A program made the position numbers and the translations under genes. From NCBI GenBank assembly GCA_016784025.1, contig JADHVL010000002.1, positions 135,363 through 199,362 on the forward strand: DNA of 64,000 nucleotides, in the 5' to 3' direction. Source of the DNA: Fidelibacterota bacterium (GTDB taxonomy: Bacteria; Fidelibacterota; UBA8477; JABMPR01). Of the stretch, positions 9,437 to 17,677 are shown in pieces; positions within the stretch are counted from its first letter, which is position 1, and each line of letters begins with the position of its first letter. Under the pieces are notes generated by a model that saw nothing but the letters and a program-made list of their open reading frames with translations, did not search any database and had not been told where the DNA came from.

Positions 9437-10208
9437 TCCCTTGAGTAGCGAGAGGCTTCTACACAATACCCACCTGGATAAGAGCAGTTACATCCCACTC
9501 TATATTCAAGTCAGGGATATTTTAAAAGAGCTCATCAATTCTGGGAAGCTCCAACCAGGCGACCAAATTCCCAGTGAGAATGAGTTATCCACCGAATACA
9601 ATATCAGTCGCATGACGGTACGACAGGCCAGTCAGGAGCTCCTTCGTGAAGGATATATTGTAATCAGACGTGGTGAAGGGACTTTCGTTAATGCTGCCTC
9701 CCATACCCAAATGCTTCTCAAGCTGGAGGGATTTTCTTCTGAGATGGCCAAGTTGGGTTACCGGAATCACTCCCGAGTCCTCAATATTGAAATGGTGGAG
9801 GCATTTGACGCGTTTGGCATGGCTTACACAGGTCTGGGGAAAGAGCCTGGTGAGGCGCTGGTCAGGATACGAAGGGTTCGTTATGTAGAAGAAACACCCT
9901 TTGCCATCGAAACTTCCTTCTTGCCTCTGGAAATCGGTCAGGGTCTCCTGAATCCACGCATGGCAGATGACGCTTCCATTTATAACTACATTGAAAAAGA
10001 TTTACATATCAGGCTTTCGCGAGCGGACCATGTTATCCAACCTGGTCTAGCCGATCAGGAGCTGGCCGAACTCCTGGAAATCGCTAAAGGGAGCCCAGTT
10101 TTGAATCTACACGGGACTACGTTTTCAATGAATAATCAGCCCGTGGAATACCTCGAGGGTATTTACAGGGGTGATAAATATGAATTGAAAGTTGTGATCA
10201 CTAAATAG
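9429..10208 (+). CDS. GntR-family regulator with UTRA domain (NagR/DasR-like)
   Basis: Transcription factor of 259 residues. The winged-helix GntR domain spans about residues 15-85 (YIPLYIQVRDILKE... PSENELSTEYNISRMTVRQA ... RRGEGTFV). A UTRA effector domain follows (about 95-255), with the typical ETSFLPLEIGQGL and VEYLEGIYRGDKYEL pieces. The frame is open to 9393, but the ATG at 9429 is the sensible start. It overlaps the ACP stop (ATGGTTGA) and the GntR domain begins soon after. UTRA proteins of this subgroup sense sugar phosphates such as GlcNAc-6-P or GlcN-6-P. With nagB in the same operon and a GTCTAGAC palindrome in the operon promoter, a NagR-like role is likely. Confidence 0.9.
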   Translation: MVDPLSSERLLHNTHLDKSSYIPLYIQVRDILKELINSGKLQPGDQIPSENELSTEYNISRMTVRQASQELLREGYIVIRRGEGTFVNAASHTQMLLKLEGFSSEMAKLGYRNHSRVLNIEMVEAFDAFGMAYTGLGKEPGEALVRIRRVRYVEETPFAIETSFLPLEIGQGLLNPRMADDASIYNYIEKDLHIRLSRADHVIQPGLADQELAELLEIAKGSPVLNLHGTTFSMNNQPVEYLEGIYRGDKYELKVVITK

Positions 10209-10219
10209 GAAATCGTAAT

Positions 10220-12193
10220 ATGAATTCTGAACAATATTTAGCCCTGACACCAGAGGCGATCAAGATTCTCAAAAGCAATGGATGTTGGTCAAGGAGTTGG
10301 TCAAAGGTAAAGGTGACTAGGGGGTTTGACCCAACCCGTATCGCAGGAACCATTTTCCGAGGGCAGGTTCGAATCGGACGTCTTGAGGGTGAATTTATAC
10401 CAAAAGATGGCATTCGACGTTATGCTGGAATATTTGATGCCAACCTTCACAACGTCCACATCGGGGACAATTGCCATATTTCAAATATCAATGGCTGGCT
10501 ATCCAACCTGGTGATTGAAAACAATGTGTTGATAGAAAACGCAGGCTCAATTGTTTGCCAGGGTGAAACCAGTTTTGGAAATGGTCATTCAATTGAAGTC
10601 CTCAATGAGGGTGGAGGTCGTGAACTAAAAATCACTGAGATGACCAGCGCTCAGACCGCTTATTTGTCCACCATGTATCGACATGATACTGTTTTGATCA
10701 AAGCTTTGGATGAGATAGCAGATAAGTATGCCCGGAGTGTTCGCTCTGATCGAGCCACCATTGGTGAGGGAGCGAAATTATTTCACTGCCAAAATATAGT
10801 GAACGTAAATATTGGCAAAGGTGCCATCCTCAGGGGAATTCAGAACCTGAAAGAGGGTACTATTGCTTCCTCCCCAGAGGCCTCCACGTTTGTTGGTGAT
10901 GGTGTCATTGCCAAGAATTTCATCATTCAGAAGGGAGCTTATGTATCGGATGGAGCCCTGCTGGCATCAACGCTGATTGGTGAGGCTTCTAAAATTGGTA
11001 AGCAGTTCTCAGCCGAAAACTCAGTCATGTTTTGCAACTCAGAAGGCTTCCACAGCGAAGTCTGCTCCATTTTTGGAGGTCCATACACCGTCACGCATCA
11101 TCGTTCAACTCTGTTGATCGCAGGTATGTTTTCCTTTTTTAACGCCGGCAGTGGTACCAACCAGTCTAATCACATGTACAAATTAGGACCCTTGCACCAG
11201 GGCATCGTTGAGCGTGGTGGCAAAACAGGATCTTCCTCCTACCTGCTGTGGCCATCTCGAGTGGGTGCCTTTTCAGCCATAATGGGCAAGCACTATACAA
11301 ATTTTGACAGCTCTGACTTCCCCTTCTCCTATGTCAACGAGGACGGTGGTCAATCCACATTGGTACCGGGGATGAACTTTTTTACGGTTGGCACGATGCG
11401 TGATGGATTGAAATGGCCAACTCGTGATGCTCGCAAGAATACCGACAAGCTGGATCAATTAAATTTCGAGATTCTGTCCCCATATACCTGTCAAAAAATG
11501 ATGCAGGGACAATCTATTTTGCTGGATTTGTATGCTGGAGCCGAAAAGGGTCAGGAATATGTGAGCCACAAAGGGATTCTGATCAAGCGCCTACTTCTAA
11601 AAACTTGTAGTCGTTACTATCGGATGGCGCTTGAGAAATATCTGGGTGACGCTCTCATCGTTAGACTCACATCAAGTCCTGTTACAGATTTAAATGAGTT
11701 GGTGAGCCAATCTGAGGGTGCTGATGATGGTGACAGTACCTGGATTGACGTCTCAGGTTTATTGTGCCCACAACCCCGCCTCGAAGACTTGTTAGACAGG
11801 ATAAAAGCCAGCGAGGTAAGTGACTTACAAACACTTCAAATAGAACTACAAAAGATTCGTTTGAGTTATGCGCTGGATGAGTGGTCCTGGGTCATAAAAG
11901 CCATGCCACAAGTTTGTGGATTTGAAAGCCTCACTGCTGAAAACCTGCAAACCGTCCTGGAAAAATGGAAAGTTTCTTCCACCAAGCTACTCAACATGGT
12001 GGAAATGGATGCCTCCAAAGAATTCGAAGGTAATGTAAGAACTGGTTTTGGTATTGATGGGCATCAGGATGATGACTTCCGTGAGGTTCGCGGAGAATTT
12101 GACTCAAACGCTTTTAAAAAGCAATTAGATGAAATGAGACAAACGGTTGTAAGCAATTATGACCAGAGTCTCGCCATCTTGAACAATTTATAA
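10220..12193 (+). CDS. DUF4954-like protein with left-handed beta-helix
   Basis: Protein of 657 residues resembling the DUF4954 family of Bacteroidota and relatives. No member has an experimentally known function that I can cite. Residues about 35-290 carry repeated hexapeptide-like units (VHIGDNCHIS, VIENNVLIEN, VNIGKGAIL, SKIGKQFS), which predict a left-handed beta-helix as in GlmU-type acyltransferases. A conserved middle (SNHMYKLGPLHQG, SSSYLLWPSRVGAFS) and a helical C-terminal region follow. No signal peptide, so cytoplasmic. It sits 11 bases after the GntR regulator and 12 bases before nagB, which ties it to amino-sugar metabolism. A sugar-nucleotide or acyl-transfer role is speculation. 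Confidence 0.75.
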   Translation: MNSEQYLALTPEAIKILKSNGCWSRSWSKVKVTRGFDPTRIAGTIFRGQVRIGRLEGEFIPKDGIRRYAGIFDANLHNVHIGDNCHISNINGWLSNLVIENNVLIENAGSIVCQGETSFGNGHSIEVLNEGGGRELKITEMTSAQTAYLSTMYRHDTVLIKALDEIADKYARSVRSDRATIGEGAKLFHCQNIVNVNIGKGAILRGIQNLKEGTIASSPEASTFVGDGVIAKNFIIQKGAYVSDGALLASTLIGEASKIGKQFSAENSVMFCNSEGFHSEVCSIFGGPYTVTHHRSTLLIAGMFSFFNAGSGTNQSNHMYKLGPLHQGIVERGGKTGSSSYLLWPSRVGAFSAIMGKHYTNFDSSDFPFSYVNEDGGQSTLVPGMNFFTVGTMRDGLKWPTRDARKNTDKLDQLNFEILSPYTCQKMMQGQSILLDLYAGAEKGQEYVSHKGILIKRLLLKTCSRYYRMALEKYLGDALIVRLTSSPVTDLNELVSQSEGADDGDSTWIDVSGLLCPQPRLEDLLDRIKASEVSDLQTLQIELQKIRLSYALDEWSWVIKAMPQVCGFESLTAENLQTVLEKWKVSSTKLLNMVEMDASKEFEGNVRTGFGIDGHQDDDFREVRGEFDSNAFKKQLDEMRQTVVSNYDQSLAILNNL

Positions 12194-12205
12194 TACGGAG
12201 AAACA

Positions 12206-13012
12206 ATGAGACTTATTATTCAAACTAACTATGATCGACTAAGTAAGTGGACGGCACATTATATTGCGAAAAGCATCAATGATTTTGCTCCCACGAAAGA
12301 CAATCCTTATGTCTTGGGATTGCCTACTGGATCTTCACCAGTTGGCACCTATAAGGAAATTGTACGCCTGGTAAAAGAAGGCCGCGTCTCGTTTGAAAAT
12401 GTTATCACTTTCAATATGGATGAATATGTCAAGATTCGTGAAGGACATCCGGAAAGCTATCATTCATTTATGCGTCAAAATCTTTTCAACCACATCGGTA
12501 TTCCTGAAGAAAATATCAATATTCTCGATGGGAATGCAGATGACCTGGTTGCCGAGTGTGATGCCTTCGAAGCCAAGATAAAATCAGTGGGGGGCATTCG
12601 TCTTTTCCTGGGTGGTATAGGTCCTGACGGACATCTTGCCTTTAATGAACCAGGTTCATCGCTTCATTCTAGAACTCGTGTTAAAACATTAACTTACGAT
12701 ACTCGTATTGCCAATTCCCGATTTTTTGGGAATGATCTTGAGTCCGTTCCGAAGCTGGCTTTGACTGTTGGTGTGGGTACGGTTACTGATTCTAAAGAGG
12801 TGGTTTTAATTGTCAACGGTCACTCTAAATCTAGAGCCCTGTACAAGATGATTGAGGAAGGTGTCAACCATATGTGGACTTCCTCAGCGCTACAGCTTCA
12901 TCCAAAGTCCATGGTCGTTTGTGACGAGGATGCTACCTACGAACTGAAACACGGAACCTATCGGTACTTCAGGGATATTGAGAAGGAAAATCTCGAGCCC
13001 TTTGCCATATAG
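12206..13012 (+). CDS. nagB: Glucosamine-6-phosphate deaminase
   Basis: NagB of 268 residues, converting glucosamine-6-phosphate to fructose-6-phosphate and ammonium. The catalytic residues fall at the same numbers as in E. coli NagB: Asp72 (NMDEY), Asp141 and His143 ([12 protein letters not shown]), and Glu148. The GLPTGSSP phosphate loop is at about 38-45. It is the last gene of the operon, 12 bases after the DUF4954-like gene, and a strong hairpin terminator follows. The ammonium released would feed the glutamine synthetase encoded about 2 kb downstream. The presence of a UTRA regulator in the same operon fits induction by an amino-sugar phosphate. Confidence 0.97.
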   Translation: MRLIIQTNYDRLSKWTAHYIAKSINDFAPTKDNPYVLGLPTGSSPVGTYKEIVRLVKEGRVSFENVITFNMDEYVKIREGHPESYHSFMRQNLFNHIGIPEENINILDGNADDLVAECDAFEAKIKSVGGIRLFLGGIGPDGHLAFNEPGSSLHSRTRVKTLTYDTRIANSRFFGNDLESVPKLALTVGVGTVTDSKEVVLIVNGHSKSRALYKMIEEGVNHMWTSSALQLHPKSMVVCDEDATYELKHGTYRYFRDIEKENLEPFAI

Positions 13013-13040
13013 ACATACGCTTAACGTACACCTACCTCCA

Positions 13041-13074
13041 AAAAAGAAGCCCCTGAATTCAGAGGCTTCTTTGT
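13041..13074. terminator. Bidirectional intrinsic terminator
   Basis: AAGAAGCC (13044-13051) pairs with GGCTTCTT (13064-13071), and the interior is a further CTGAATTCAG palindrome. A-rich sequence lies to the left and T-rich to the right. It can end both the nagB operon and the convergent minus-strand selenoprotein gene. Confidence 0.85.
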
Positions 13075-13101
13075 GTGTAGGCTAGTCTATTGAATAAAAT
13101 G

Positions 13102-13947
13102 CTATTTCAACAACAGAAGTTTTCTCGTATCCCGACCACCATCATGGGCTAGCGTGACCATGTACACACCGCTGGGCAATTCAGAACCTGAATCATCCCT
13201 GGTGTTCCAGGTTAGCTGGTGTGAGCCCACAGATAGTTCCAAATTGAGCAATCGTCGGACTGCTCTACCCTGACTGTCATAAATGGAAAGTGTTACCTGC
13301 CCTGAACGAGGAATCTCAAATTGGATTTGAGCTTCGGCATTAAATGGGTTGGGAAAGACTGTGAGCAAATTGTGCTGCTTAGGCGTCTCCTTTTCTTCAT
13401 CCAATCCAGTGACTAAGAGCAATTCATCCAGGATACCTGTGACAGCTGATTCATTATATCCGACGGAGTTGTAACGTACGACGCCATTCATATCAATGAT
13501 AGCATTTCGGGGGATAGCCCCGGTACCAAAATCACTCCAAATACCTGAACTACGATCATCTGCAACGGGATAGGTAGCCCCGAGATTGGCCCAGGCTTGA
13601 CAGTTCAATGAGTTAAAATCATTGCCTAAGGAGACAATCAGCAGACCTTCATCGGCTCTAGATTGGTGAAACTCTTCCAGGTGCGGAACCTCCGCACGGC
13701 AGTTGCCTCACCAGGACTCAAAAAAATTGAGCCAGACGACGCGGTTAGCATCCCCTTGCTCTGGCACCAACAAGCTCCCCAGAGAAATATTGCCAGCATC
13801 GTTGGCGCAGAAACTCACTACTTTGTCCCTGGTAGCCTGACTAATTGTCTGCCCCACACTGTATTGACCATAAGCCATAGTACCTGAAATGAATATGCTG
13901 AGGACTATAGCAATTATGGAAAACCTGGCCCCTTTTCTAAAATTCAT
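13102..13947 (-). CDS. Predicted selenocysteine-containing secreted thioredoxin-fold protein with sorting domain
   Basis: One continuous 281-residue frame interrupted only by a UGA at codon 80 (bases 13708-13710). Upstream of it are a signal peptide (about 1-26) and redoxin-like sequence ending NRVVWLNFFESW. Downstream the frame continues at once with GNCRAEVPHLEEF and the rest of a thioredoxin fold, then a type IX-like sorting domain starting VFPNPFNAEA (from about 199). The UGA stands where the first Cys of WCxxC is expected, giving U80-G-N-C83. A 7-bp hairpin with a GGU loop follows 10 bases later (13681-13697), fitting a bacterial SECIS. A Cys-to-stop mutation or base error is the alternative, but the frame is otherwise intact. 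A GGAG site precedes the ATG. Exported oxidoreductase role inferred. Confidence 0.8.
13681..13710 (-). promoter_or_regulatory. SECIS-like hairpin after in-frame UGA
   Basis: Reading the minus strand: UGA at 13710-13708, ten bases (GGCAACUGCC), then GUGCGGA (13697-13691), loop GGU (13690-13688) and UCCGCAC (13687-13681). The stem is perfect and the loop starts with G, 18 bases after the UGA. These features match the known minimal bacterial SECIS rules (short apical stem, G in the first two loop bases, loop about 16-37 bases from UGA). Confidence 0.7.
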
Positions 13948-13968
13948 AAAATCTCCATTAAAATTTAA

Positions 13969-13984
13969 ACCTATACATATAGGT
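13969..13984. promoter_or_regulatory. Palindrome upstream of the selenoprotein gene
   Basis: ACCTATA and TATAGGT form a 7-bp inverted repeat with a 2-base centre, 22 bases before the start codon of the minus-strand selenoprotein gene. This is a good position for an operator or a promoter -10 region. The binding factor is unknown. Confidence 0.35.
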
Positions 13985-14065
13985 GATTCTTCTTATGCAA
14001 TTTAGTATACGATACAGGAACAAGTGTCACAACAGCGACATTTATTCAAAAGGTCTAGATAAAAA

Positions 14066-14078
14066 ATAATTAGCGAAT
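14066..14078 (-). promoter_or_regulatory. Candidate Lrp-family operator, copy a
   Basis: The minus strand reads ATTCGCTAATTAT, about 77 bases before the Lrp-family gene. Close copies occur at 14637-14649, 14717-14729 and 14742-14755 in front of the glutamine synthetase gene. Confidence 0.4.
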
Positions 14079-14104
14079 TGTCACTCATATTCCCTTATTT
14101 CATT

Positions 14105-14141
14105 AATATTTTAAGATATATTGCCTGGCACTTAAAATATT
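14105..14141. promoter_or_regulatory. 11-bp inverted repeat before the Lrp-family gene
   Basis: AATATTTTAAG (14105-14115) and CTTAAAATATT (14131-14141) are perfect inverted copies with a 15-base spacer, ending 13 bases before the ATG. This position is typical of an autoregulatory operator, or of a hairpin in the leader. Confidence 0.45.
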
Positions 14142-14154
14142 TCAGGAGATATAG

Positions 14155-14625
14155 ATGATAGATGATCGCGATATCCAGATATTGGCAATACTTCAGGAAA
14201 ACGGACGCGCTACTGCCAGCGAAATTGCCAAGGTTGTGCAGCTCTCCATACCAGCAGTGGGTGAAAGAATGAAAAAACTCACTGAAAACGGCCTGATTAA
14301 AGGCTATTCAACTGTGGTGGATCACAAAAAAGCGGGCTTAGATCTCACGGCCTTTGTATTTATCGTCAGCGAACACTCAGACCACTATGACAAGTTTGTG
14401 GAAAAAGCAGCTGAATCGAGCTCCGTTCTGGAATGTCATTCCATCATCGGTGGAGGTTCCCATATCCTCAAGGTCAGAGCCAGGAATTCACAAGCCCTGG
14501 AAGACCTGCTTTATGAAATTCAGAATTGGCCCGGAGTGAATAGAACTCAATCCAACCTGGTTTTATCCACCTATAAGGAAAGCATGTCAATTGATTTAAA
14601 AGCCCTACTGCCTGTGACCAAGTAA
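14155..14625 (+). CDS. Lrp/AsnC-family transcriptional regulator
   Basis: Feast/famine regulator of 156 residues. The helix-turn-helix is at about 18-45 (ATASEIAKVVQLSIPAVGER). A ligand-binding RAM/AsnC domain follows from about 70, with the typical VLECHSIIGGGSHILKVRA strand and the LEDLLYEIQNWPGV helix. AGGAG precedes the ATG. It is divergent from the selenoprotein gene and 164 bases upstream of glutamine synthetase, so control of glnA in response to an amino acid is likely (inference). Four copies of a TCGCT(T/A)A motif and an inverted repeat surround the gene and could be its binding sites. Confidence 0.92.
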   Translation: MIDDRDIQILAILQENGRATASEIAKVVQLSIPAVGERMKKLTENGLIKGYSTVVDHKKAGLDLTAFVFIVSEHSDHYDKFVEKAAESSSVLECHSIIGGGSHILKVRARNSQALEDLLYEIQNWPGVNRTQSNLVLSTYKESMSIDLKALLPVTK

Positions 14626-14636
14626 AAACCTAAATA

Positions 14637-14649
14637 TTTCGCTTATTAT
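14637..14649 (+). promoter_or_regulatory. Candidate Lrp-family operator, copy b
   Basis: TTTCGCTTATTAT just after the Lrp-family gene stop, 141 bases before glnA. It matches copy a in 11 of 13 positions. Confidence 0.4.
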
Positions 14650-14663
14650 ATTACAACTACCTT

Positions 14664-14679
14664 ATATATTTAAATATAT
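14664..14679. promoter_or_regulatory. 16-bp A/T palindrome upstream of glnA
   Basis: ATATATTTAAATATAT is a perfect palindrome midway between the Lrp-family gene and glnA. It could be an operator, but the very AT-rich composition lowers its weight. Confidence 0.3.
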
Positions 14680-14702
14680 TTCAATTATTGCTTAATTTTT
14701 TA

Positions 14703-14755
14703 TTGACAAGTGGTTATATCGCTTGTTAATTGTATGTGATGATAATTAAGCGAAT
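14703..14755 (+). promoter_or_regulatory. glnA promoter region with operator copies c and d
   Basis: TTGACA (14703-14708) is a consensus -35 box, with a weak TTAATT 17 bases later. Copy c of the motif (TATCGCTTGTTAA, 14717-14729, plus strand) lies between the boxes. Copy d (minus strand ATTCGCTTAATTAT, 14742-14755) lies just downstream, a layout expected for regulated transcription of the glutamine synthetase gene. Confidence 0.4.
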
Positions 14756-14789
14756 AGTCATTTAACAATTCGACTGAGGAGTTCTCCCC

Positions 14790-15800
14790 ATGGCAAAAAT
14801 TAAAGCTGAATATATCTGGATTGATGGACACCTACCCACATCCAAGCTTCGTTCAAAAACAAAAATTATTGATGGACCCGTCACCTCGATGGATCAGATA
14901 CCTGAATGGGGTTTTGATGGCTCCAGTACCAATCAGGCTGTGGGGCATGATAGCGACCGCTCTTTACACCCCGTATCTTTTTATCCAGACCCCATTCGTG
15001 GCGGAGAAAATATCCTGGTAATGAATGCCGTTTGTTATCCGGATGGCAAGTCCCACGAATCAAATAAACGGGATCGTCTCGTTGAAGTTGCCAAAAAATT
15101 TGAAGCTGAAGAATCCTGGTTCGGGATCGAACAGGAATACACCTTTTTCCAGGGTCGCGCTCCACTGGGTTGGCCTGATGGTGGATATCCAGCTCCTCAG
15201 GGTCCCTTCTACTGCGGTGTAGGTGCTGATGAGGTCTTTGGTCGCGATATTGTAGAAGATCACATGGAAGCCTGTTTACGGGCCGGTATTGGCATCTCCG
15301 GCGTGAATGCTGAAGTCATGCCTGGTCAATGGGAATTTCAGATTGGACCTCTTGGACCTCTGGAAAGTGGTGATCAGTTATGGATGGCACGCTGGCTACT
15401 GTATAGAATTGCTGAAGAATATGGCGTCAATGCCAGTATTCACCCCAAACCTGTTAAAGGTGATTGGAATGGTGCAGGAGCTCACACCAATTTCAGCACC
15501 AAAGCTATGCGTGAGGTAGGTGGATATGATGTGGTTGAAGCTGCCTGTAAAAAACTGGGGGAGAAACATGAGGAGCATATCGCTGTTTATGGTGCTCATA
15601 ACGAAGAACGCCTCACAGGTCTCCACGAGACCTGTTCGATACATGAATTCCGCTATGGTGTCAGTGACCGTGGTGCTTCTGTTCGCATTCCTCTTCAAAC
15701 TGTGAAAGAGGGTAAAGGTTATCTGGAGGATCGTCGTCCTTCAGCCAATATGGATCCCTATGAAGTTTGTGCCATTATGTTGGAGACGGTCTGCTCCTAA
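14790..15800 (+). CDS. glnII: Glutamine synthetase, type II (GSII)
   Basis: Glutamine synthetase of 336 residues, making glutamine from glutamate, ammonium and ATP. It is of the short, eukaryote-like GSII type. The protein starts AEYIWIDG and shows EWGFDGSSTNQA (about 39-50), GIEQEYTFF, NAEVMPGQWEFQIGP and NGAGAHTNFSTKAMR, all landmarks of GSII. There is no room for the extra C-terminal part and the adenylylation Tyr of GSI, so control is probably transcriptional. A regulator of the Lrp family lies directly upstream. An AGGAG site precedes the ATG and a strong terminator follows. It works with the GltB subunit encoded at 19660-24126 for ammonium assimilation. Confidence 0.95.
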   Translation: MAKIKAEYIWIDGHLPTSKLRSKTKIIDGPVTSMDQIPEWGFDGSSTNQAVGHDSDRSLHPVSFYPDPIRGGENILVMNAVCYPDGKSHESNKRDRLVEVAKKFEAEESWFGIEQEYTFFQGRAPLGWPDGGYPAPQGPFYCGVGADEVFGRDIVEDHMEACLRAGIGISGVNAEVMPGQWEFQIGPLGPLESGDQLWMARWLLYRIAEEYGVNASIHPKPVKGDWNGAGAHTNFSTKAMREVGGYDVVEAACKKLGEKHEEHIAVYGAHNEERLTGLHETCSIHEFRYGVSDRGASVRIPLQTVKEGKGYLEDRRPSANMDPYEVCAIMLETVCS

Positions 15801-15827
15801 AGACCTCTCCCCTTCATTCGGATTTAC

Positions 15828-15862
15828 AAAGCCACCTCCGTCAATAGGGGTGGCTTTTTTTT
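15828..15862 (+). terminator. Intrinsic terminator after glutamine synthetase
   Basis: AAAGCCACC (15828-15836) pairs with GGTGGCTTT (15849-15857), and a run of eight T begins at 15855. Confidence 0.92.
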
Positions 15863-15876
15863 CAGTTTCGCTAAAC

Positions 15877-15944
15877 CGTCTTCCTGAGGCTCTCGAAGGA
15901 GCCAGTGTTCATTAAAAACAGCCTTCGAGGACCTCAGGCAGACG
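15877..15944. repeat. Imperfect long inverted repeat, REP-like
   Basis: CGTC-tt-CCTGAGG-ct-CTCGAAGG (15877-15899) is mirrored by CCTTCGAG-ga-CCTCAGG-ca-GACG (15922-15944). It resembles the element at 43950-43984 in its CTTCGA(G/C) core and TGAGcC arm. It lies between the convergent glnII and ABC exporter genes, the usual location of REP-like elements. Confidence 0.6.
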
Positions 15945-15961
15945 AGATTGAGGCTTTTCAG

Positions 15962-17677
15962 TTAATCTTGGGCAAACAGGGAGCGATATTCGGGATGGAG
16001 ACGCAAGAGGTCTGAATGTTGTCCCTCATGATGGATTTGTCCATCTTTGATCCAGATGACCCTATCCATTTCAGCGGCAGTTGCTTCACGATGTGTGGCA
16101 ACCAGAAAAAGTGCACCTGAAAAGTCAGCGTTGATGTTTCGCCACAAAATCTTTTCTGTATTGAGGTCTAGAGCTGACGTCACATCATCGAAAATATAGA
16201 CAGGAGTATCGCCATAAAAAGCCCTTGCCAGAGCCACCCGGGCTCGCTGACCGCCACTGAGACCTACCCCACCCTGTTCCAACATCTTGTCCAGATCCAA
16301 CTCATCCCCTATGACAGCAGTCTTTGTGATGGATTCCAAACTTTTAGGACCCTCGCGCCCCATACTGATATTGTCAGTTACTGTACCACTGAACAACTCA
16401 ATATCCTGAGGCACATATCCAATACTCTGGGCTCTGGAAGCATCACTGAGCTCACTGAGCCGTGCATCGTTGAGTTCAACCGAGCCACTATTTGGCACAA
16501 ACCAACCGGAGATCAATTTTAACAGAATTGTTTTTCCTGAACCAACCTCTCCCACCACCCCAATTTTCTCACCTGGTCTGGCCTGAAAATTAATTGATTT
16601 GATGACATCGTCAGCTTCCCCGGGGAAGCGATAGTGTAAATCCCGCACATTGAGAATTTGAATGGGCGGTTTAACCACCGTATCGTGAAAAGGCTTGTTC
16701 TCAAATTTTTCGATTGCTTCCAGACGGTCTACGGAGGACTCAGCCATTTTTAAAGAAACAAAGAACCAGGATATGGTCCAGATCGGCTCCGTGATGCCAG
16801 CCATATAGGCAATGAAGGCATAAAAGTCACCCAGGCTGATTTCACTGTGAATCACATAGTAGCCACCGACAAAAAGGATAACCACCAATCCGACCTGATT
16901 AACGACACTTCCCAGACTCTCCAGGAAAGAGCGGATATAGACCACGCGCTCTTCAGCATCTTTACGCTCAACCATATTTTTTTTGAAAAGATTTTCCTGG
17001 GCTTGTTCCATGACAAAGCCAATGACGATACGAATTCCTGAAAAGGCACTTTCCAGAATATTGTTTGTCTGAGAAATAGTTTCCTGTCTTCTCTTGTAGG
17101 CTTTGTGCTGTGAATGCTCAGTCTTGCTCATGATCCAGACGATGAGGGGTAGAGGTGCAACGGCCATGAGGGTCAATTTCCAGTGCAGGGTCATCATGAC
17201 AGCGATTGAGAATAATAGGGTAAAGCCAGCTTCAATGGGTCGCATAATGCCTGAATTACCAAACCAGGCCAGTTTCACATCACCATCAATATCATCAGAG
17301 AACCTGGTAATAATATCCCCAGAACGATATTCGTTGAAAAAAGCGGGGTCCTTTCTGAGCAGGTTTTCGAAATGGAAGAGCTTGATGTCCAGACCCAGAA
17401 TCAGATTCATGACATAACGAGAAGAGGGGAGGATCCAACGCGTGAGGGTTCGAGCCAATCCTACTGCCAGGATGAGCCAGACATAGAACTGCACATCTGT
17501 GGTAGCACTGCCTGCTGATAAGGAATCAATGACATACTTGAAGATGATGGGATAGGTTGTGCTAAGGGCAATACTCACTACTGTAATCACCATTACCCAG
17601 CTAATGCCTTTCCAGCGTCGCTTCCAGTAAGGAGCAAACCAACCCAGCACATGTTTGGTGGCGCCAAGCAGAGCCAT
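15962..17677 (-). CDS. ABC exporter half-transporter, degenerate-site subunit
   Basis: Type IV ABC exporter of 571 residues with six membrane helices (about 25-310) and a C-terminal ATPase. Walker A is GEVGSGKT (376-383), the signature LSGGQ is canonical (473-477), and Walker B is VYIFDD (493-498). Asp498 replaces the catalytic Glu. This is the pattern of the BmrC/TM287-type subunit whose own site is degenerate. The start overlaps the stop of the upstream half-transporter by one base (TAATG), so the two are co-translated and surely form a heterodimer. Drug or lipid export is typical, but the substrate is unknown. Confidence 0.93.
   Translation of the reverse strand: MALLGATKHVLGWFAPYWKRRWKGISWVMVITVVSIALSTTYPIIFKYVIDSLSAGSATTDVQFYVWLILAVGLARTLTRWILPSSRYVMNLILGLDIKLFHFENLLRKDPAFFNEYRSGDIITRFSDDIDGDVKLAWFGNSGIMRPIEAGFTLLFSIAVMMTLHWKLTLMAVAPLPLIVWIMSKTEHSQHKAYKRRQETISQTNNILESAFSGIRIVIGFVMEQAQENLFKKNMVERKDAEERVVYIRSFLESLGSVVNQVGLVVILFVGGYYVIHSEISLGDFYAFIAYMAGITEPIWTISWFFVSLKMAESSVDRLEAIEKFENKPFHDTVVKPPIQILNVRDLHYRFPGEADDVIKSINFQARPGEKIGVVGEVGSGKTILLKLISGWFVPNSGSVELNDARLSELSDASRAQSIGYVPQDIELFSGTVTDNISMGREGPKSLESITKTAVIGDELDLDKMLEQGGVGLSGGQRARVALARAFYGDTPVYIFDDVTSALDLNTEKILWRNINADFSGALFLVATHREATAAEMDRVIWIKDGQIHHEGQHSDLLRLHPEYRSLFAQD

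Noticed and set aside
13102..13608. Independent 168-residue gene with a sorting domain
   Set aside because: Its frame continues upstream without interruption to the in-frame UGA at 13708 and matches the second half of a thioredoxin fold, so it belongs to the predicted selenoprotein.
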